A stretch of DNA of 64,000 nucleotides from Asaia prunellae JCM 25354 (lineage in GTDB: Bacteria > Pseudomonadota > Alphaproteobacteria > Acetobacterales > Acetobacteraceae): positions 124,001 through 188,000 of the forward strand of contig NZ_BAJV01000007.1 in NCBI RefSeq assembly GCF_000613885.1. Direction: 5' to 3'. Below the pieces are notes generated by a model that ran no database searches, was not told where the DNA came from, and worked only from the letters and a program-made list of their open reading frames with translations. Position 1 is the first letter of the stretch, and each line of letters opens with the position of its first letter. A program made the translations under genes and the position numbers. This document shows positions 39,572 to 49,679 of the stretch, piece by piece.

Positions 39572-40627
39572 ATGACCAGCAAAACACCAGACCAGCCCCT
39601 CTGCCCTGCAGATCCGGGAGCAAGCAACGAGAAGCAAGTCGGGCCTGGAAGACGTTCAATCATGCAGGGTGCAACACTGGGCATTGCAGGAATGATGGTT
39701 GCCTCCAGTCGAGCCCAGGCAGAATCCAGACCTCCTATGGCGGCACCGCTTACTGACCCGCAAAAACTGTATGCTCATGCGCCCTTTTCATCCCAGGAAC
39801 AGGAGTGGCCGGGCCTCCAGTCACATATGCATCCCAAACCCGATTGTGGCGAAACAAGCTATCATGGCTCAGGCCGTATGACCGGTCGTCATGTCCTGAT
39901 CACAGGCGGGGACTCAGGGCTCGGACGGGCGGCTGCCATAGCCTATGCGCGCGAAGGCGCCGATGTCGCAATCAACTATCTGCCCCAGGAAGAGCAGGAC
40001 GCAAGTGAGGTCATCGCCCTCATCCGCAAGGCGGGCCGCAAAGCCGTGGCCCTTCCTGGCGATCTGCGTTCAGAAGAGTTCTGCAAAAAACTGGTGGCGG
40101 ATGCTGTTTCCCAGCTTGGTGCTCTTGATACACTGGTCAACTGCGCGGGCCGTCAGCATTACCATGAGAGCATTCTCGACCTGACGACTGAGGAATTTGA
40201 CTGGACGCTCAAGACCAACATCTACGCTTTGTTCTGGCTGATCAAAGCTGCCATTCCCCATATGCCGCCCGGCAGTGCGATCGTGAACACCGCATCGTCC
40301 AATGCCTATGACCCATCACAGATTATCATTGATTACAGCCTGACCAAAGCTGGTATCGCCAATCTGACAAAATCCCTTGCGAAACAGCTTTTGCCAAAGG
40401 GGATACGTATCAACGCTGTCGCTCCGGGGCCATTCTGGACTCCGTTACAGGTATGTGGCGGTCAACCCATGTCAGCGGTAGAGAAATACGGGACCACCGT
40501 ACCGATGGATCGGCCCGGGCAACCGGCTGAGATTGCCCCTGTCTATGTTTTGCTGGCCTCAACAGAGGCCAGCTACATAACGGGACAGATCTACGGAATT
40601 ACCGGCGGGACCGGTATGCCGGGCTGA
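39572..40627 (+). CDS. SDR oxidoreductase (YghA-like) with Tat-type signal peptide
   Basis: 351-aa short-chain dehydrogenase related to E. coli YghA and Bacillus YdaD/YhdF. N-terminal GRRSIMQGATLGIAGMMVAS looks like a twin-arginine signal, unusual for an SDR. The catalytic domain starts HPKPDCGETSYHGSGRMTGR; coenzyme motif TGGDSGLGRAAA, NYLPQEEQDA, active site DYSLTKAG. C-terminus TGGTGMPG. I start at ATG 39572; an ATG at 39509 adds unsupported residues. It is divergent from gyrB and convergent with clpB, from which a strong hairpin separates it. Confidence 0.88.
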   Translation: MTSKTPDQPLCPADPGASNEKQVGPGRRSIMQGATLGIAGMMVASSRAQAESRPPMAAPLTDPQKLYAHAPFSSQEQEWPGLQSHMHPKPDCGETSYHGSGRMTGRHVLITGGDSGLGRAAAIAYAREGADVAINYLPQEEQDASEVIALIRKAGRKAVALPGDLRSEEFCKKLVADAVSQLGALDTLVNCAGRQHYHESILDLTTEEFDWTLKTNIYALFWLIKAAIPHMPPGSAIVNTASSNAYDPSQIIIDYSLTKAGIANLTKSLAKQLLPKGIRINAVAPGPFWTPLQVCGGQPMSAVEKYGTTVPMDRPGQPAEIAPVYVLLASTEASYITGQIYGITGGTGMPG

Positions 40628-40632
40628 TAAAG

Positions 40633-40664
40633 AAAGGCGTGAGATCATCAGATCTCACGCCTTT
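40633..40664. terminator. Perfect 14-bp hairpin, bidirectional terminator
   Basis: AAAGGCGTGAGATC (40633-40646) and GATCTCACGCCTTT (40651-40664) form an exact inverted repeat with a 4-nt loop, right after the SDR stop (TGA at 40625-40627). The A-rich left arm and T-rich right arm suit termination from both sides, including clpB, which ends at 40710. Confidence 0.85.
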
Positions 40665-40709
40665 ATGGTTCATTCCCTGAGCTGTGAAACCTCCGCAGGC
40701 ATCATCCCC

Positions 40710-43311
40710 TCAATCGAGCTCGGCCTGCTGGCCATTGATGACCAGCCCTTTGTCATTGGCCGAAACATGCACGGTCTGACCATCAAAGATCGACCCATCC
40801 AGAATAAGCCCCGCAAGTATTCTGGAGATTGCGCTGTATGACCCGCTTGAGCGGACGTGCACCATAGACAGGATCGTAACCTGATTCCGCCAGCCAGTCG
40901 CTTGCCGCCTGGTCAAGATCGAGCGTGATCTTGCGTTCCTCAAGAAGGCTGCGCAGGCGCTTGAGCTGAATGGCAACGATGCGATTCATGTCCACACGCT
41001 GCAGGCGAGAGAAGAGAACAATCTCATCAAGCCTGTTCAGGAATTCCGGACGGAAGTGATTACGCACCACTGCCATGACCTGTGCCTGAACCAGATCTGT
41101 ACTCTCACCATCCGGCTGGTTAGCCAGAATATCCGAACCGAGGTTGGACGTCAGAATGATGATCGTATTGCGGAAGTCGACAACACGCCCCTGCCCGTCT
41201 GTCAGACGCCCATCGTCAAGCACCTGCAGGAGAATATTGAACACATCCTCATGCGCCTTTTCGACTTCATCAAACAGGATCACCTGATAGGGCCGACGAC
41301 GCACCGCCTCTGTCAGTACGCCACCTTCCTCATAACCTACATAGCCAGGAGGTGCACCAACCAGACGGGATACGGCGTGTTTCTCCATGAACTCGCTCAT
41401 ATCCACGCGCAGCATGGCGCGATCATCATCAAACAGGAACTGCGCCAGAGCCTTGGCGAGCTCGGTCTTGCCCACACCTGTCGGACCCAGAAACAGAAAG
41501 GATCCGATAGGACGGTTGGGATCCTGCAACCCGGCCCGCGCACGACGGACGGCATTGGAGACTCCCTTGAGCGCAGGCTCCTGACCTACAACACGCTCAC
41601 GCAACGCGTCTTCCATACGCACGAGTTTGGCACGCTCTCCTTCGAGCATGCGGTCAACAGGAACACCGGTCCAGCGTGAAACAACCGAGGCAATACCCTG
41701 ATCGGTCACGGATTCACTGAACAGACCAGCCTGAGCTGCATCTTTCTGCTCTTCCTGCTGAGCTTCCTCAATCTGACGCTCAAGACCCGGAATGGTCGCA
41801 TACATGAGCTCTGACGCTTTGCCGAGATCACCTTTGCGCTGCGCCACCTCGACTTCGGAACGCGCCTGATCAAGTTGCTCCTTGAGCTTCTGAATGGCGT
41901 TCACCCGATCTTTCTCGGCATGCCAGGCAGCACCCAATGTGTCGGACTGCTCCTGCAGGTCAGCCAGCTCGGCTTCCAGCTTCACCAGACGCTCACGGCT
42001 CGCGCTGTCGTCTTCCTTGCGGATGGCTTCACGCTCGATCTTGAGCTGAATGATACGACGATCGAGTTCATCAAGCGCTTCTGGTTTGCTGTCGATCTGC
42101 ATACGCAGACGGCTTGCTGCTTCATCGATCAGATCAATCGCCTTGTCAGGCAGAAAACGGTCGGTGATGTAGCGGTTTGACAGCGTCGCAGCAGCGACCA
42201 GGGCGCCATCGGTGATACGCACACCATGATGCAGCTCATACTTCTCCTTGATACCGCGCAGGATGGAGATCGTATCAGCCACTGAAGGTTCGCCAACGAA
42301 AACCGGCTGGAAGCGCCTGGCGAGAGCGGCATCTTTTTCGATATACTTACGATACTCGTCGAGTGTTGTGGCACCAATGCAATGCAGCACACCGCGTGCA
42401 AGCTCAGGCTTGATCAGGTTCGAAGCATCCATGGCGCCATCGGCCCGTCCGGCACCAACAAGTGTATGCATTTCGTCGATGAACAGAATAACCTGTCCCT
42501 CAGCGCTCTCGATTTCCTTGAGAACCGCCTTGAGACGCTCTTCGAATTCGCCGCGATATTTCGCACCGGCAACCAGAGCACCCATGTCGAGTGACAGCAG
42601 CTTCTTGTTGCGCAGGGCTTCAGGAACGTCACCATTGACAATACGCAAGGCCAGCCCTTCGACAATGGCCGTCTTGCCAACACCAGGCTCACCTATAAGC
42701 ACAGGATTGTTCTTCGTGCGACGTGCCAGAACCTGGATTGCCCGGCGAATCTCCTCGTCGCGTCCAATAACCGGATCGAGTTTACCCGAGAGTGCAACCG
42801 CGGTGACATCACGGGCATATTTCTTGAGCGCATCAAATCCGGCTTCGGCATTGGCGCTATCGACCACACGACCTTTACGAAGCTGGGCGACAGCGCTTTC
42901 GAGCGCCTTGGAATTAGCCTTGCCCTCGACGAGTGCCTGGCCAGCTGCCGACTTGCTTGCGGCAAGCGCAACAAGCAGGCGGTCCTGCGCCACGAAGCTA
43001 TCACCGGAACGCTGGGCGTCCTGTTCGGCTGCGTCGAGTGCACGGACCAGATCGGGCGTAGCCTGAGGCTGGCCAGCCCCGCCACCCTGCACTTTGGGTA
43101 GACGCGCCAACGCTGCCTCATTGGCCTTGCGAACAGCTTCCGGATCCCCTCCCGCTGCGCGAATAAGACCGGAAGCCGCTCCCTCCGAATCGTCAAGTAG
43201 AGCCTTGAGGAGATGCTCGGGTGTCAGCTGCTGATGATAGTCACGCAGGGCAATCGTCGATGCGGCCTGAAGAAACCCACGACTTCTTTCGGTAAATTTC
43301 TCAATATTCAT
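40710..43311 (-). CDS. clpB: ATP-dependent disaggregase ClpB (3'-end frameshift)
   Basis: Heat-shock disaggregase working with DnaK. N domain (residues 1-145), AAA-1 Walker A GEPGVGKT, the coiled-coil middle domain ([20 protein letters not shown]...), AAA-2 Walker [19 protein letters not shown] and SNLGSD. The printed frame ends early at [11 protein letters not shown]. Restoring two bases near 40819 (probably CC) gives [21 protein letters not shown] and the stop at 40710. Restored length about 867 aa. Intact through both ATPase domains. Stops 45 nt before the convergent SDR terminator. No clear heat-shock sigma promoter could be picked out by eye in the ~115 nt upstream. Confidence 0.95.
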
Positions 43312-43427
43312 GTTCTTGCAATGCTCCTATGCCCCGTGAAGGCGGCCAGTTGCGACGGCGTAAACCCCGTTATGGCAGTTCTCGCTTCGTCCTTACTTGT
43401 AGATAGGAGCATTATCCGAAATGCCAA

Positions 43428-43461
43428 GAGAGGGCCTGCAAAATGACTTGCAGGCCCTCTC
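43428..43461. terminator. Perfect 14-bp hairpin between the glycosyltransferase and clpB
   Basis: GAGAGGGCCTGCAA (43428-43441) and TTGCAGGCCCTCTC (43448-43461) are exact reverse complements with a 6-nt loop. On the minus strand this is about 47 nt downstream of the glycosyltransferase stop and upstream of clpB, so it most likely ends the glycosyltransferase transcript. Confidence 0.75.
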
Positions 43462-43507
43462 CACAGATACCTTCGTTTCAGTGTCGGGAGTGATCCGGCA
43501 AACCTGA

Positions 43508-45097
43508 TCAGGCAGTTTCGAGGCTTGATTTGTGCTGTTTCTCGAATTCGGCAAGCGAGAAGAGACGACCATAAATCTCGATCTGATCTGTCTGCAAATA
43601 GACCTGCACACCTGGTACCGTCACGCGTACATAACGCCCAAGAACACCTTCCTCACTCTGCCAGTCGAATGGTGTACCATCAAGACCTCCGAAAACAGGT
43701 CCGTTCTGGCGATCGATAATCGTATTCCAGAAGAAACGATCATGGGAAACCTCCACCTTGAAACTCGACATTCGCTCCAGCACACCATCGAGACGATTGA
43801 AGATCATGATCTCATGTATGTGACAAAGCGCGCCCAGATCGACCATCCACCAGGGATTGTCCTCCAGAGCGGTGTGGTGCTGCGGGCGTCCGGTCAAACG
43901 ACCGGAGACTGCACGGCAGGCGTCCTCATCACGTGAACCTTCATGCACAGTCGAGGTCTGGGTGGCGCGTTTGCCGACCGAGAGCAACGGCCAGGAAGAG
44001 CCTCTGATGATGGTCGTCTCAAGGCCTTTACCAACCAGGGATTGCCAGTAATCCCTGAGATAAGTGTCGGTTACCGCATTCGTATCGGCATGATAGGCCT
44101 GACGCTCTTCCCGGCTCTTGTTCTTCCAGTGGGTCTGGGGCCCGAAATCACCCTTGCATCCACGTTCTACCCTGCGGGCAAAATCGTCTTCCGAGCGAAT
44201 GTTGAAATGAGCGATATAGCCAGCCTCTACCAGACGGACCCGCCGGTTTTCCTCATTCAGAAAATTCCAGGCATGTTCCGGAAAATTATCATAATAACCC
44301 TCCATTGATTCTCCGAGCATGTTGCACGCCCGCAGCGGCGCACCCAGTGCGTAGAGATCATGATGGATAGCAATCAGAGGATTGTCGAAGGAAAGCCGGT
44401 AGGAAACAGCGCCTGTCTTGGCAAGTATCTTGGTGAAGGGCGAGGCTCCGACCTCCCGCTTGATATAATTGCGTAAAATACCGTCCTTTGGCCGCACGCC
44501 ATATCCGGAATGCCCGTAACCGCACCAGTTCAGATAGACCGCATCGTATTCCGCACCGAAACGATTACTGACGTCCCTTATATTATTGCTTCCCGGCAGA
44601 CATACAAATTCGTCCAGATCGAGGAACATGAGCCATTTCGTCTCATGGGCATAATGCCTGAGAAAATGACGATACATCTGCAACTGTTCACCCTGATACC
44701 GATAATGATGAAAAGTCACAAAGGGTGCAGCTTCCTGAAGGAAAGGCAGGATAGCTGTATAAAGTGCCGTCGGATCATCATCATTACAATAAAGATAGAC
44801 ATGATCGAACCCCAAGGAGCGATGATAGGAGAGCCATTCGACGACATTCTCGGTTTCCCATCGGGCACAGGCAACCAAGACATGCTGGTAGTGCGGCTTG
44901 GGCCACATGCCGCGATTGCGGGCTACAGCAAGGGGAAGCTTGCCGAAACTTGAAAGATCCTGCGCATTGGCACTGGTGGTTTTGGAAAACGGCATATTCT
45001 TCTTGATCACCCTGCTCAAAATTCCGCGGTTGACGGCATTGCTCATGATTTCCCGGCAGGCCTGATGGTTCTGCGGGAGCATATCGCGGCCTATCAT
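43508..45097 (-). CDS. Family 2-type glycosyltransferase with C-terminal F-type-lectin-like (F5/8) domain
   Basis: 529-aa protein from ATG 45097, chosen because AAGG stands 8 nt before it; ATG 45046 (GGGA close upstream) is an alternative. The N-terminal catalytic domain resembles the PF13704-like glycosyltransferases: VEWLSYHRSLGFDHVYLYCND, DLDEF (metal/nucleotide-sugar site, residues ~160-164) and NWCGYGHSGYG. The last ~150 residues form an F5/8 type C or discoidin-like domain with NPWWMVDLG. It keeps a fucose-lectin motif H-x26-R-x-D-x4-R (His408, Arg435, Asp437, Arg442). No signal peptide or membrane helix is seen, so it is probably cytosolic. Divergent from the AGE-family gene; may modify cell-surface polysaccharide. 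Intact frame. Confidence 0.83.
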   Translation of the reverse strand: MIGRDMLPQNHQACREIMSNAVNRGILSRVIKKNMPFSKTTSANAQDLSSFGKLPLAVARNRGMWPKPHYQHVLVACARWETENVVEWLSYHRSLGFDHVYLYCNDDDPTALYTAILPFLQEAAPFVTFHHYRYQGEQLQMYRHFLRHYAHETKWLMFLDLDEFVCLPGSNNIRDVSNRFGAEYDAVYLNWCGYGHSGYGVRPKDGILRNYIKREVGASPFTKILAKTGAVSYRLSFDNPLIAIHHDLYALGAPLRACNMLGESMEGYYDNFPEHAWNFLNEENRRVRLVEAGYIAHFNIRSEDDFARRVERGCKGDFGPQTHWKNKSREERQAYHADTNAVTDTYLRDYWQSLVGKGLETTIIRGSSWPLLSVGKRATQTSTVHEGSRDEDACRAVSGRLTGRPQHHTALEDNPWWMVDLGALCHIHEIMIFNRLDGVLERMSSFKVEVSHDRFFWNTIIDRQNGPVFGGLDGTPFDWQSEEGVLGRYVRVTVPGVQVYLQTDQIEIYGRLFSLAEFEKQHKSSLETA

Positions 45098-45251
45098 AAG
45101 TTTTGCCTTGTCGGAGTGACAGTGAATTCTTGTTTCGCCTCGCCCGTCAACACTCCTTTCAGACCATATCCGGGTCATTTCAGAACATCAGGAGCAACCA
45201 CCCCCCTTTCCCTGCGTGTTGATCAAAACGACATCTGGACAGGATCACACG

Positions 45252-46506
45252 ATGACCGATCTACTCTCCCCCATGCTTCTGCCTGAAACGAGCTGGGTCC
45301 GACGGGCTGCTCACCGCTTGTGGCTGGCTGCTGAAGGACGTCACCTTCTGCGCTTCTCCCAGGCAGCGCGTATGGAAGGCGGATTTGGCGCTCTGGGGCG
45401 TGACGGCAGTCTTCCAGACGATGCACAGCCCGATGGTATTCTGACAGCGCGCATGGTGCATGCCTTCTCGATGGCCGCCCTTCAGGGCATTCCCGGCTGT
45501 CTGCCGCTCGTGCAACACGGTGTTGCGGCCTTGCTTGGTCCTCTTCATGACAAGGATCACGGCGCTGGTTCGAAAGCCCAGCTGCGCCGGAAAATCGCAA
45601 ACAGGCCTATCTTCATGCCTTTGTTGCTCTTGCCGGATCGTCTGCAACACTACTCGGCGTGGAAGGCGGCGAAAAGCTTCTTTCCCTTGCGACAGAAATC
45701 CTCGAAAAACATTACTGGTCTGAAGAAGAAGGCGTCATGCGCGAAAGCTTCGCTCGCGACTGGAGCGACGAAGAGGATTATCGTGGTGCCAATGCCAATA
45801 TGCATTCGACCGAGGCCTGCCTTGCCCTTGCGGACATCACTGGCAATGACGAATGGCTCAAGCGTGCGCACCGTATCGTTCATCGTTTCGTACATGAGAT
45901 CGCCGGAAGCCATGACTATTGCATGCCCGAGCATTTCAATCGCGAATGGTCACTCCTGCGCGATTACAACAAGGACAAGCCGACAGATTCACTTCGTCCC
46001 TATGGGATGACCCCGGGTCATTTTGCCGAATGGGCACATCTTACCATCAAAGTCGAAGCTGCCCTTCTGCGCCGCGAAGGCATTGCTCCTGGATGGATGT
46101 TGCATGATTCACGCGCTCTGCTTGACTCTGCTCTTCGCTATGGCTGGGCACCCGATGGCAAGCCTGGCATGATTTACACGATAGACTGGGATCACAAGCC
46201 CCATGTCACTGTAAGGGCCCACTGGGTGCAGGCAGAAACAGTCACCGCTGCAATCAATCTTCTCAAACGGACAGGCAGCCCGGCATATGAGCTGTGGTAC
46301 CGCAAGATCTGGGATTACATCGCCGAAGCCTGATCGATCACGAGAGAGGCGGCTGGCGCAATGAAGTCGATGCGGATGGAAAGATCTCAGGTGACGTCTA
46401 CCCGGACAAGGCCGATCTGTATCACGCGTTTCAGGCAACAGTGGCCCCGATCCTGCCCCTCTCACCCTGTCTGACTCTTGCCCTGCGTGAGTCAGATATT
46501 GTCTGA
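45252..46506 (+). CDS. AGE-family epimerase/isomerase, D-mannose isomerase-like (two frameshifts)
   Basis: (alpha/alpha)6-barrel sugar isomerase of the N-acylglucosamine 2-epimerase/YihS group, acting on free sugars such as mannose/fructose. Start ATG 45252 with AGGA upstream. Motifs: ARMVHAFSMAALQG, MHSTEACLALADI and PYGMTPGHFAEWAHLTIKVE, plus VRAHWVQAETVTAAINL. Breaks: one G missing near 45564 (HGGWFESPAAPENRKQAYLHAFVAL restored) and one C near 46329 (IAEALIDHERGGWRNEVD restored). Stop at 46504-46506. Restored length about 418 aa, normal. Divergent from the glycosyltransferase-lectin gene (155 nt). Substrate is inferred only from family. Confidence 0.82.
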
Positions 46507-46526
46507 CACAGGTATACAGCCTGATC

Positions 46527-47243
46527 CTATTCTGTACCGCCAGGTAGAGTGATCTGGTCATATCCGTCTGATCCCGGCGGCGCCCCGCGTGGGATCAGAG
46601 GTTCATCCGATATGTGTATGGCTTGCAGGCGGTTCGGGCCAAGCCGACGCGCCACAACCAGCTTGCCATAGGCTGTCTGGTAACCATAACCATCTGCGTA
46701 AAGTGGTAAACCGGGTTTCAGGAGGGCCGTTCTCGCACCGGAAGCGGGGACGCGTATTACCGCCCCCGTATCCAGCAAGGCACCATTCAGTGCGCCATCT
46801 CCGTCATGAAGCAGACGTACGATCCGCCCCTCGGCGGTAGCTGGCGGTGCCGAAGTCACCAGCTCAGGCATGGGAGCCGCACAGACATCCTGCTGAGCGG
46901 CAAGGGCAAAGGCACGTACCAGATGCAGAGACGGGGCTGCCAACCCCCTGACTGTCAACACCGCCCCTGCACGAAGGTGGTGATCCTGTGCGGCAAGGCC
47001 GGGCGCCATCTCCACCTCAGTGCCATCAACAAGGATGGCACCGATCGCGTCGCCCTGAGTGCCCGGCAGAAGACGTTCGATCCTTCCCGAAAAACGCGGC
47101 AGGCTGGAAAGATCGAATACACAATTGGTCCCGACAGCATGATCAACCGTCGGGGGCGTTGCAGCGTGGGCTACACCCGACATACCCCACAAGAAGGCGG
47201 ATAATCCCATGGCCGCCGAAAATGCCAGAAACCGGTTATCCAT
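46527..47243 (-). CDS. Exported hypothetical protein with an internal domain duplication
   Basis: About 238 aa from ATG 47243 with GGAGG upstream. Signal peptide FLAFSAAMGLSAFLWGMSGVAHA. The mature part has two related units: GRIERLLPGTQGDAIGAILV and GRIVRLLHDGDGALNGALLD, each followed by an acidic/Gly-rich turn and a V/A-rich strand. They look like OB- or DUF-type small beta domains, possibly binding a ligand or nucleic acid; I cannot assign a family. C-terminus DGYDQITLPGGTE. It ends 20 nt from the AGE gene and is transcribed in the opposite direction. Downstream of purH on the same strand. Confidence 0.7.
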   Translation of the reverse strand: MDNRFLAFSAAMGLSAFLWGMSGVAHAATPPTVDHAVGTNCVFDLSSLPRFSGRIERLLPGTQGDAIGAILVDGTEVEMAPGLAAQDHHLRAGAVLTVRGLAAPSLHLVRAFALAAQQDVCAAPMPELVTSAPPATAEGRIVRLLHDGDGALNGALLDTGAVIRVPASGARTALLKPGLPLYADGYGYQTAYGKLVVARRLGPNRLQAIHISDEPLIPRGAPPGSDGYDQITLPGGTE

Positions 47244-47283
47244 CCTGCCCTCCTGCTCCAAGCCCTGTCCTGCGCCTTGTTGA

Positions 47284-48863
47284 TCAATGCCGGAAATGGC
47301 GCATCCCGGTAAACACCATGGCAATCCCGGCTGCGTCGGCTGCGTCAATCACCTCCTGATCGCGGATTGATCCACCAGGCTGGATAACAGCCACAGCACC
47401 GGCAGCAATCACGCTTTCAAGCCCGTCTGCAAAAGGAAAGAATGCATCCGACGCCGCGACCGAACCCTGGGTCAGTGCCACGGTCTCGCCAGCGGCCTCA
47501 GCTGCATCGAGGCTTTTACGCGCGGCAATACGGGCCGAGTCAACCCGCGACATCTGACCGGCGCCAATACCGACTGTTGCACCGCCCTTGGCATAGATAA
47601 CGGCATTCGACTTGACGTGTTTGGCGACACGGAAAGCAAAAAGCAGATCTGCCATCTCTGCTTCCGTGGGAGCGCGTTTGGTTACCACACGCAGCTCGGT
47701 CTCTTTCACCTGCCCTGCATCACGGCTCTGGGCAAGGAAACCACCGGCAACCGACTTGAACGTCAGGCCCTCAGCAAGAGCAGAGGGCACACCACCGGTC
47801 AGCAGAAGGCGCAGGTTCTTCTTCCGGCTCAGAACGACCTTCGCTTCCTCAGTCGCGTCGGGCGCCACGATAACTTCCGTGAAGATCGACGCGATCTGTT
47901 CGGCGGTCGCCTCATCAAGAGAGCGGTTGAGCGCAACGATGCCGCCAAAGGCCGATACCGGATCGCATTTCAATGCGGCCTGCCAGGCAGCTTGCAGCGT
48001 TTCCGCACAGGCGACACCGCAGGGATTGGCATGTTTCACAATCACAACGCTTGGCTTGTCAAATTCGGCAACAGCCTCGAAAGCGGCATCGGTATCGTTG
48101 AGGTTGTTGTAGCTCAGCGCCTTGCCCTGGATCTGGGTTGCCGTCGCAATGCCGTAACGCTTTTCCGATGTGACATAGAAAGCCGCATTCTGATGGGGAT
48201 TTTCGCCGTAACGCAGCAATTCGCGTCGTGTCCCGCTCAATGTCATTGTCTCCGGAAGGGCATCACCACGCTGCGTCGCAAGCCATGATGCAATCATTGA
48301 GTCGTACGCGGCCGTATGGGCATAAGCAGCGCCCGCCCAGAGCTGACGTTCAGTGAGAGTGGAACCTCCCTGGGCCAGCGCATCGATGAGGGCCCCATAT
48401 TGCTTGGGTTCGGTCAGAATGACAACATGATCATGGTTTTTCGCCGCGGCCCTGATGAGGCTGGCCCGCCGATATCAATATTCTCAATGCACACTTCTGC
48501 GCCTGCACCAGAGGCAACTGTCGCAGCAAAAGGATAGAGATTGACACAAACGAGATCGATGGGCGCAATCTCATGCTGCTCCATCTGGGCAAGATGCGAC
48601 GCGAGATCACGACGACCGAGAATACCGCCATGGATTTGCGGCACGAGTGTCTTGACGCGGCCATCCAGAATTTCAGGAAAACCGGTATGGTCGGAAACAT
48701 CGGTGACATCCAGCCCGGCTTCGCGTAGCGCCTTGGCTGAGCCCCCGGTCGAGAGAAGCTGAGCACCCTTTGCAACGAGTGCCCTGCCGAGGTCGATCAG
48801 ACCCGCCTTGTCTGAGACGGAAAGAAGCGCCCGGCGGATGGGCAGACGATCGGGAGAGGACAT
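47284..48863 (-). CDS. purH: Bifunctional AICAR transformylase / IMP cyclohydrolase (frameshifted)
   Basis: Last two steps of purine synthesis. The N-terminal IMP cyclohydrolase (MGS-like) domain reads from [25 protein letters not shown] transformylase follows with [22 protein letters not shown] and [25 protein letters not shown]. The frame breaks near 48460: GCC-TCA should be GCC-CTC (one base missing), restoring [23 protein letters not shown]. Restored length about 526 aa, normal for PurH. Conserved in every part, so the break looks like an error. Upstream of the exported protein and downstream of the YdjM-like gene. Confidence 0.95.
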
Positions 48864-48887
48864 CAGGGGCTCCAGAATAGCTGAATT

Positions 48888-49451
48888 TCAGAGCTGCTCA
48901 TAGTCACCCGGACGCGTTAACGCAATGAAGGCAGAATGATGCAGCTTCTGTCCGGACTGTGGAAGCTGGCGCGAGAGATAATGATAGGTTACGCAGCTCA
49001 ATAATCCGAGAGAGGATATCAGCAGGAGATATTCTCTCATGCTCCCGGTCTTGGCATAGGGCCACAATGAAACCCTGTTTCTGGACAGGGGATACAGCGC
49101 CCAGCATCCTCCGGTCATGAGATCAGCCAGAATATGACTGATGTAGCCAATCAGAAAAGCGCCCCAGGCTGACCGCAGCCCCCCAATCCCTGAATAATGG
49201 GCCAGAACCCCACCAGTCAGCAACGGCACAAAAAGGGAATGCGTGACAGTGCGATGACCGAAAAGCCGTGAGATCGGGCGTGACAACCAGACCATTCTGC
49301 AGCCAAGAAGCGACCGTTCAGTATCAAGGTCGGGAGCAAGGCTCCCGAGCGCAGCAGCGCCAAGACTGGCAAAAGTAAGCGGCACATACCCCATTGAGGA
49401 GGCCGTGATGGCGCAGGCGACACCAAGAACGATATGAGAACGTCCGATCAT
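48888..49451 (-). CDS. YdjM-like inner-membrane metal-dependent hydrolase (DUF457)
   Basis: 187-aa membrane protein. The N-terminus MIGRSHIVLGVACAITASS and the GSLAPDLDTERSLLG segment (Asp/His pattern) match the DUF457 family of inner-membrane proteins. FGHRTVTHSLFVPLLTG is the signature His-Arg-Thr-x-THS motif. Three to four hydrophobic helices. Predicted to be metal-dependent (zinc), function not established. It lies just upstream of purH on the minus strand, with no visible promoter. Confidence 0.82.
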   Translation of the reverse strand: MIGRSHIVLGVACAITASSMGYVPLTFASLGAAALGSLAPDLDTERSLLGCRMVWLSRPISRLFGHRTVTHSLFVPLLTGGVLAHYSGIGGLRSAWGAFLIGYISHILADLMTGGCWALYPLSRNRVSLWPYAKTGSMREYLLLISSLGLLSCVTYHYLSRQLPQSGQKLHHSAFIALTRPGDYEQL

Positions 49452-49679
49452 GCCGCCTTATGACATCAGTTTCGCTGTCACGTCTATGCCTATGATTATA
49501 AGGGAATTTTATTCAAAACCAATATCGGGGCTGTCAGTAACTTTTACTGGATCGGCCTCGTATTTGCCCAGCAATACCTAGATAGGAAAAAAACTTTATA
49601 ATCAAGCGCCTGAACTCATCTCCTCATATACAGGATGACATAAATCACGGTTAATCAGAAATATGATGTAATCTATTTA

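Noticed and set aside
42248-43066. Long plus-strand frame rich in Ser, Ala and Arg opposite clpB
   Set aside because: Classic antisense shadow of a high-GC gene; clpB on the other strand is fully conserved there.
43312-43427. Heat-shock (sigma-32) promoter upstream of clpB
   Set aside because: No convincing CTTGAAA/CCCCAT pair with the right spacing could be picked out.
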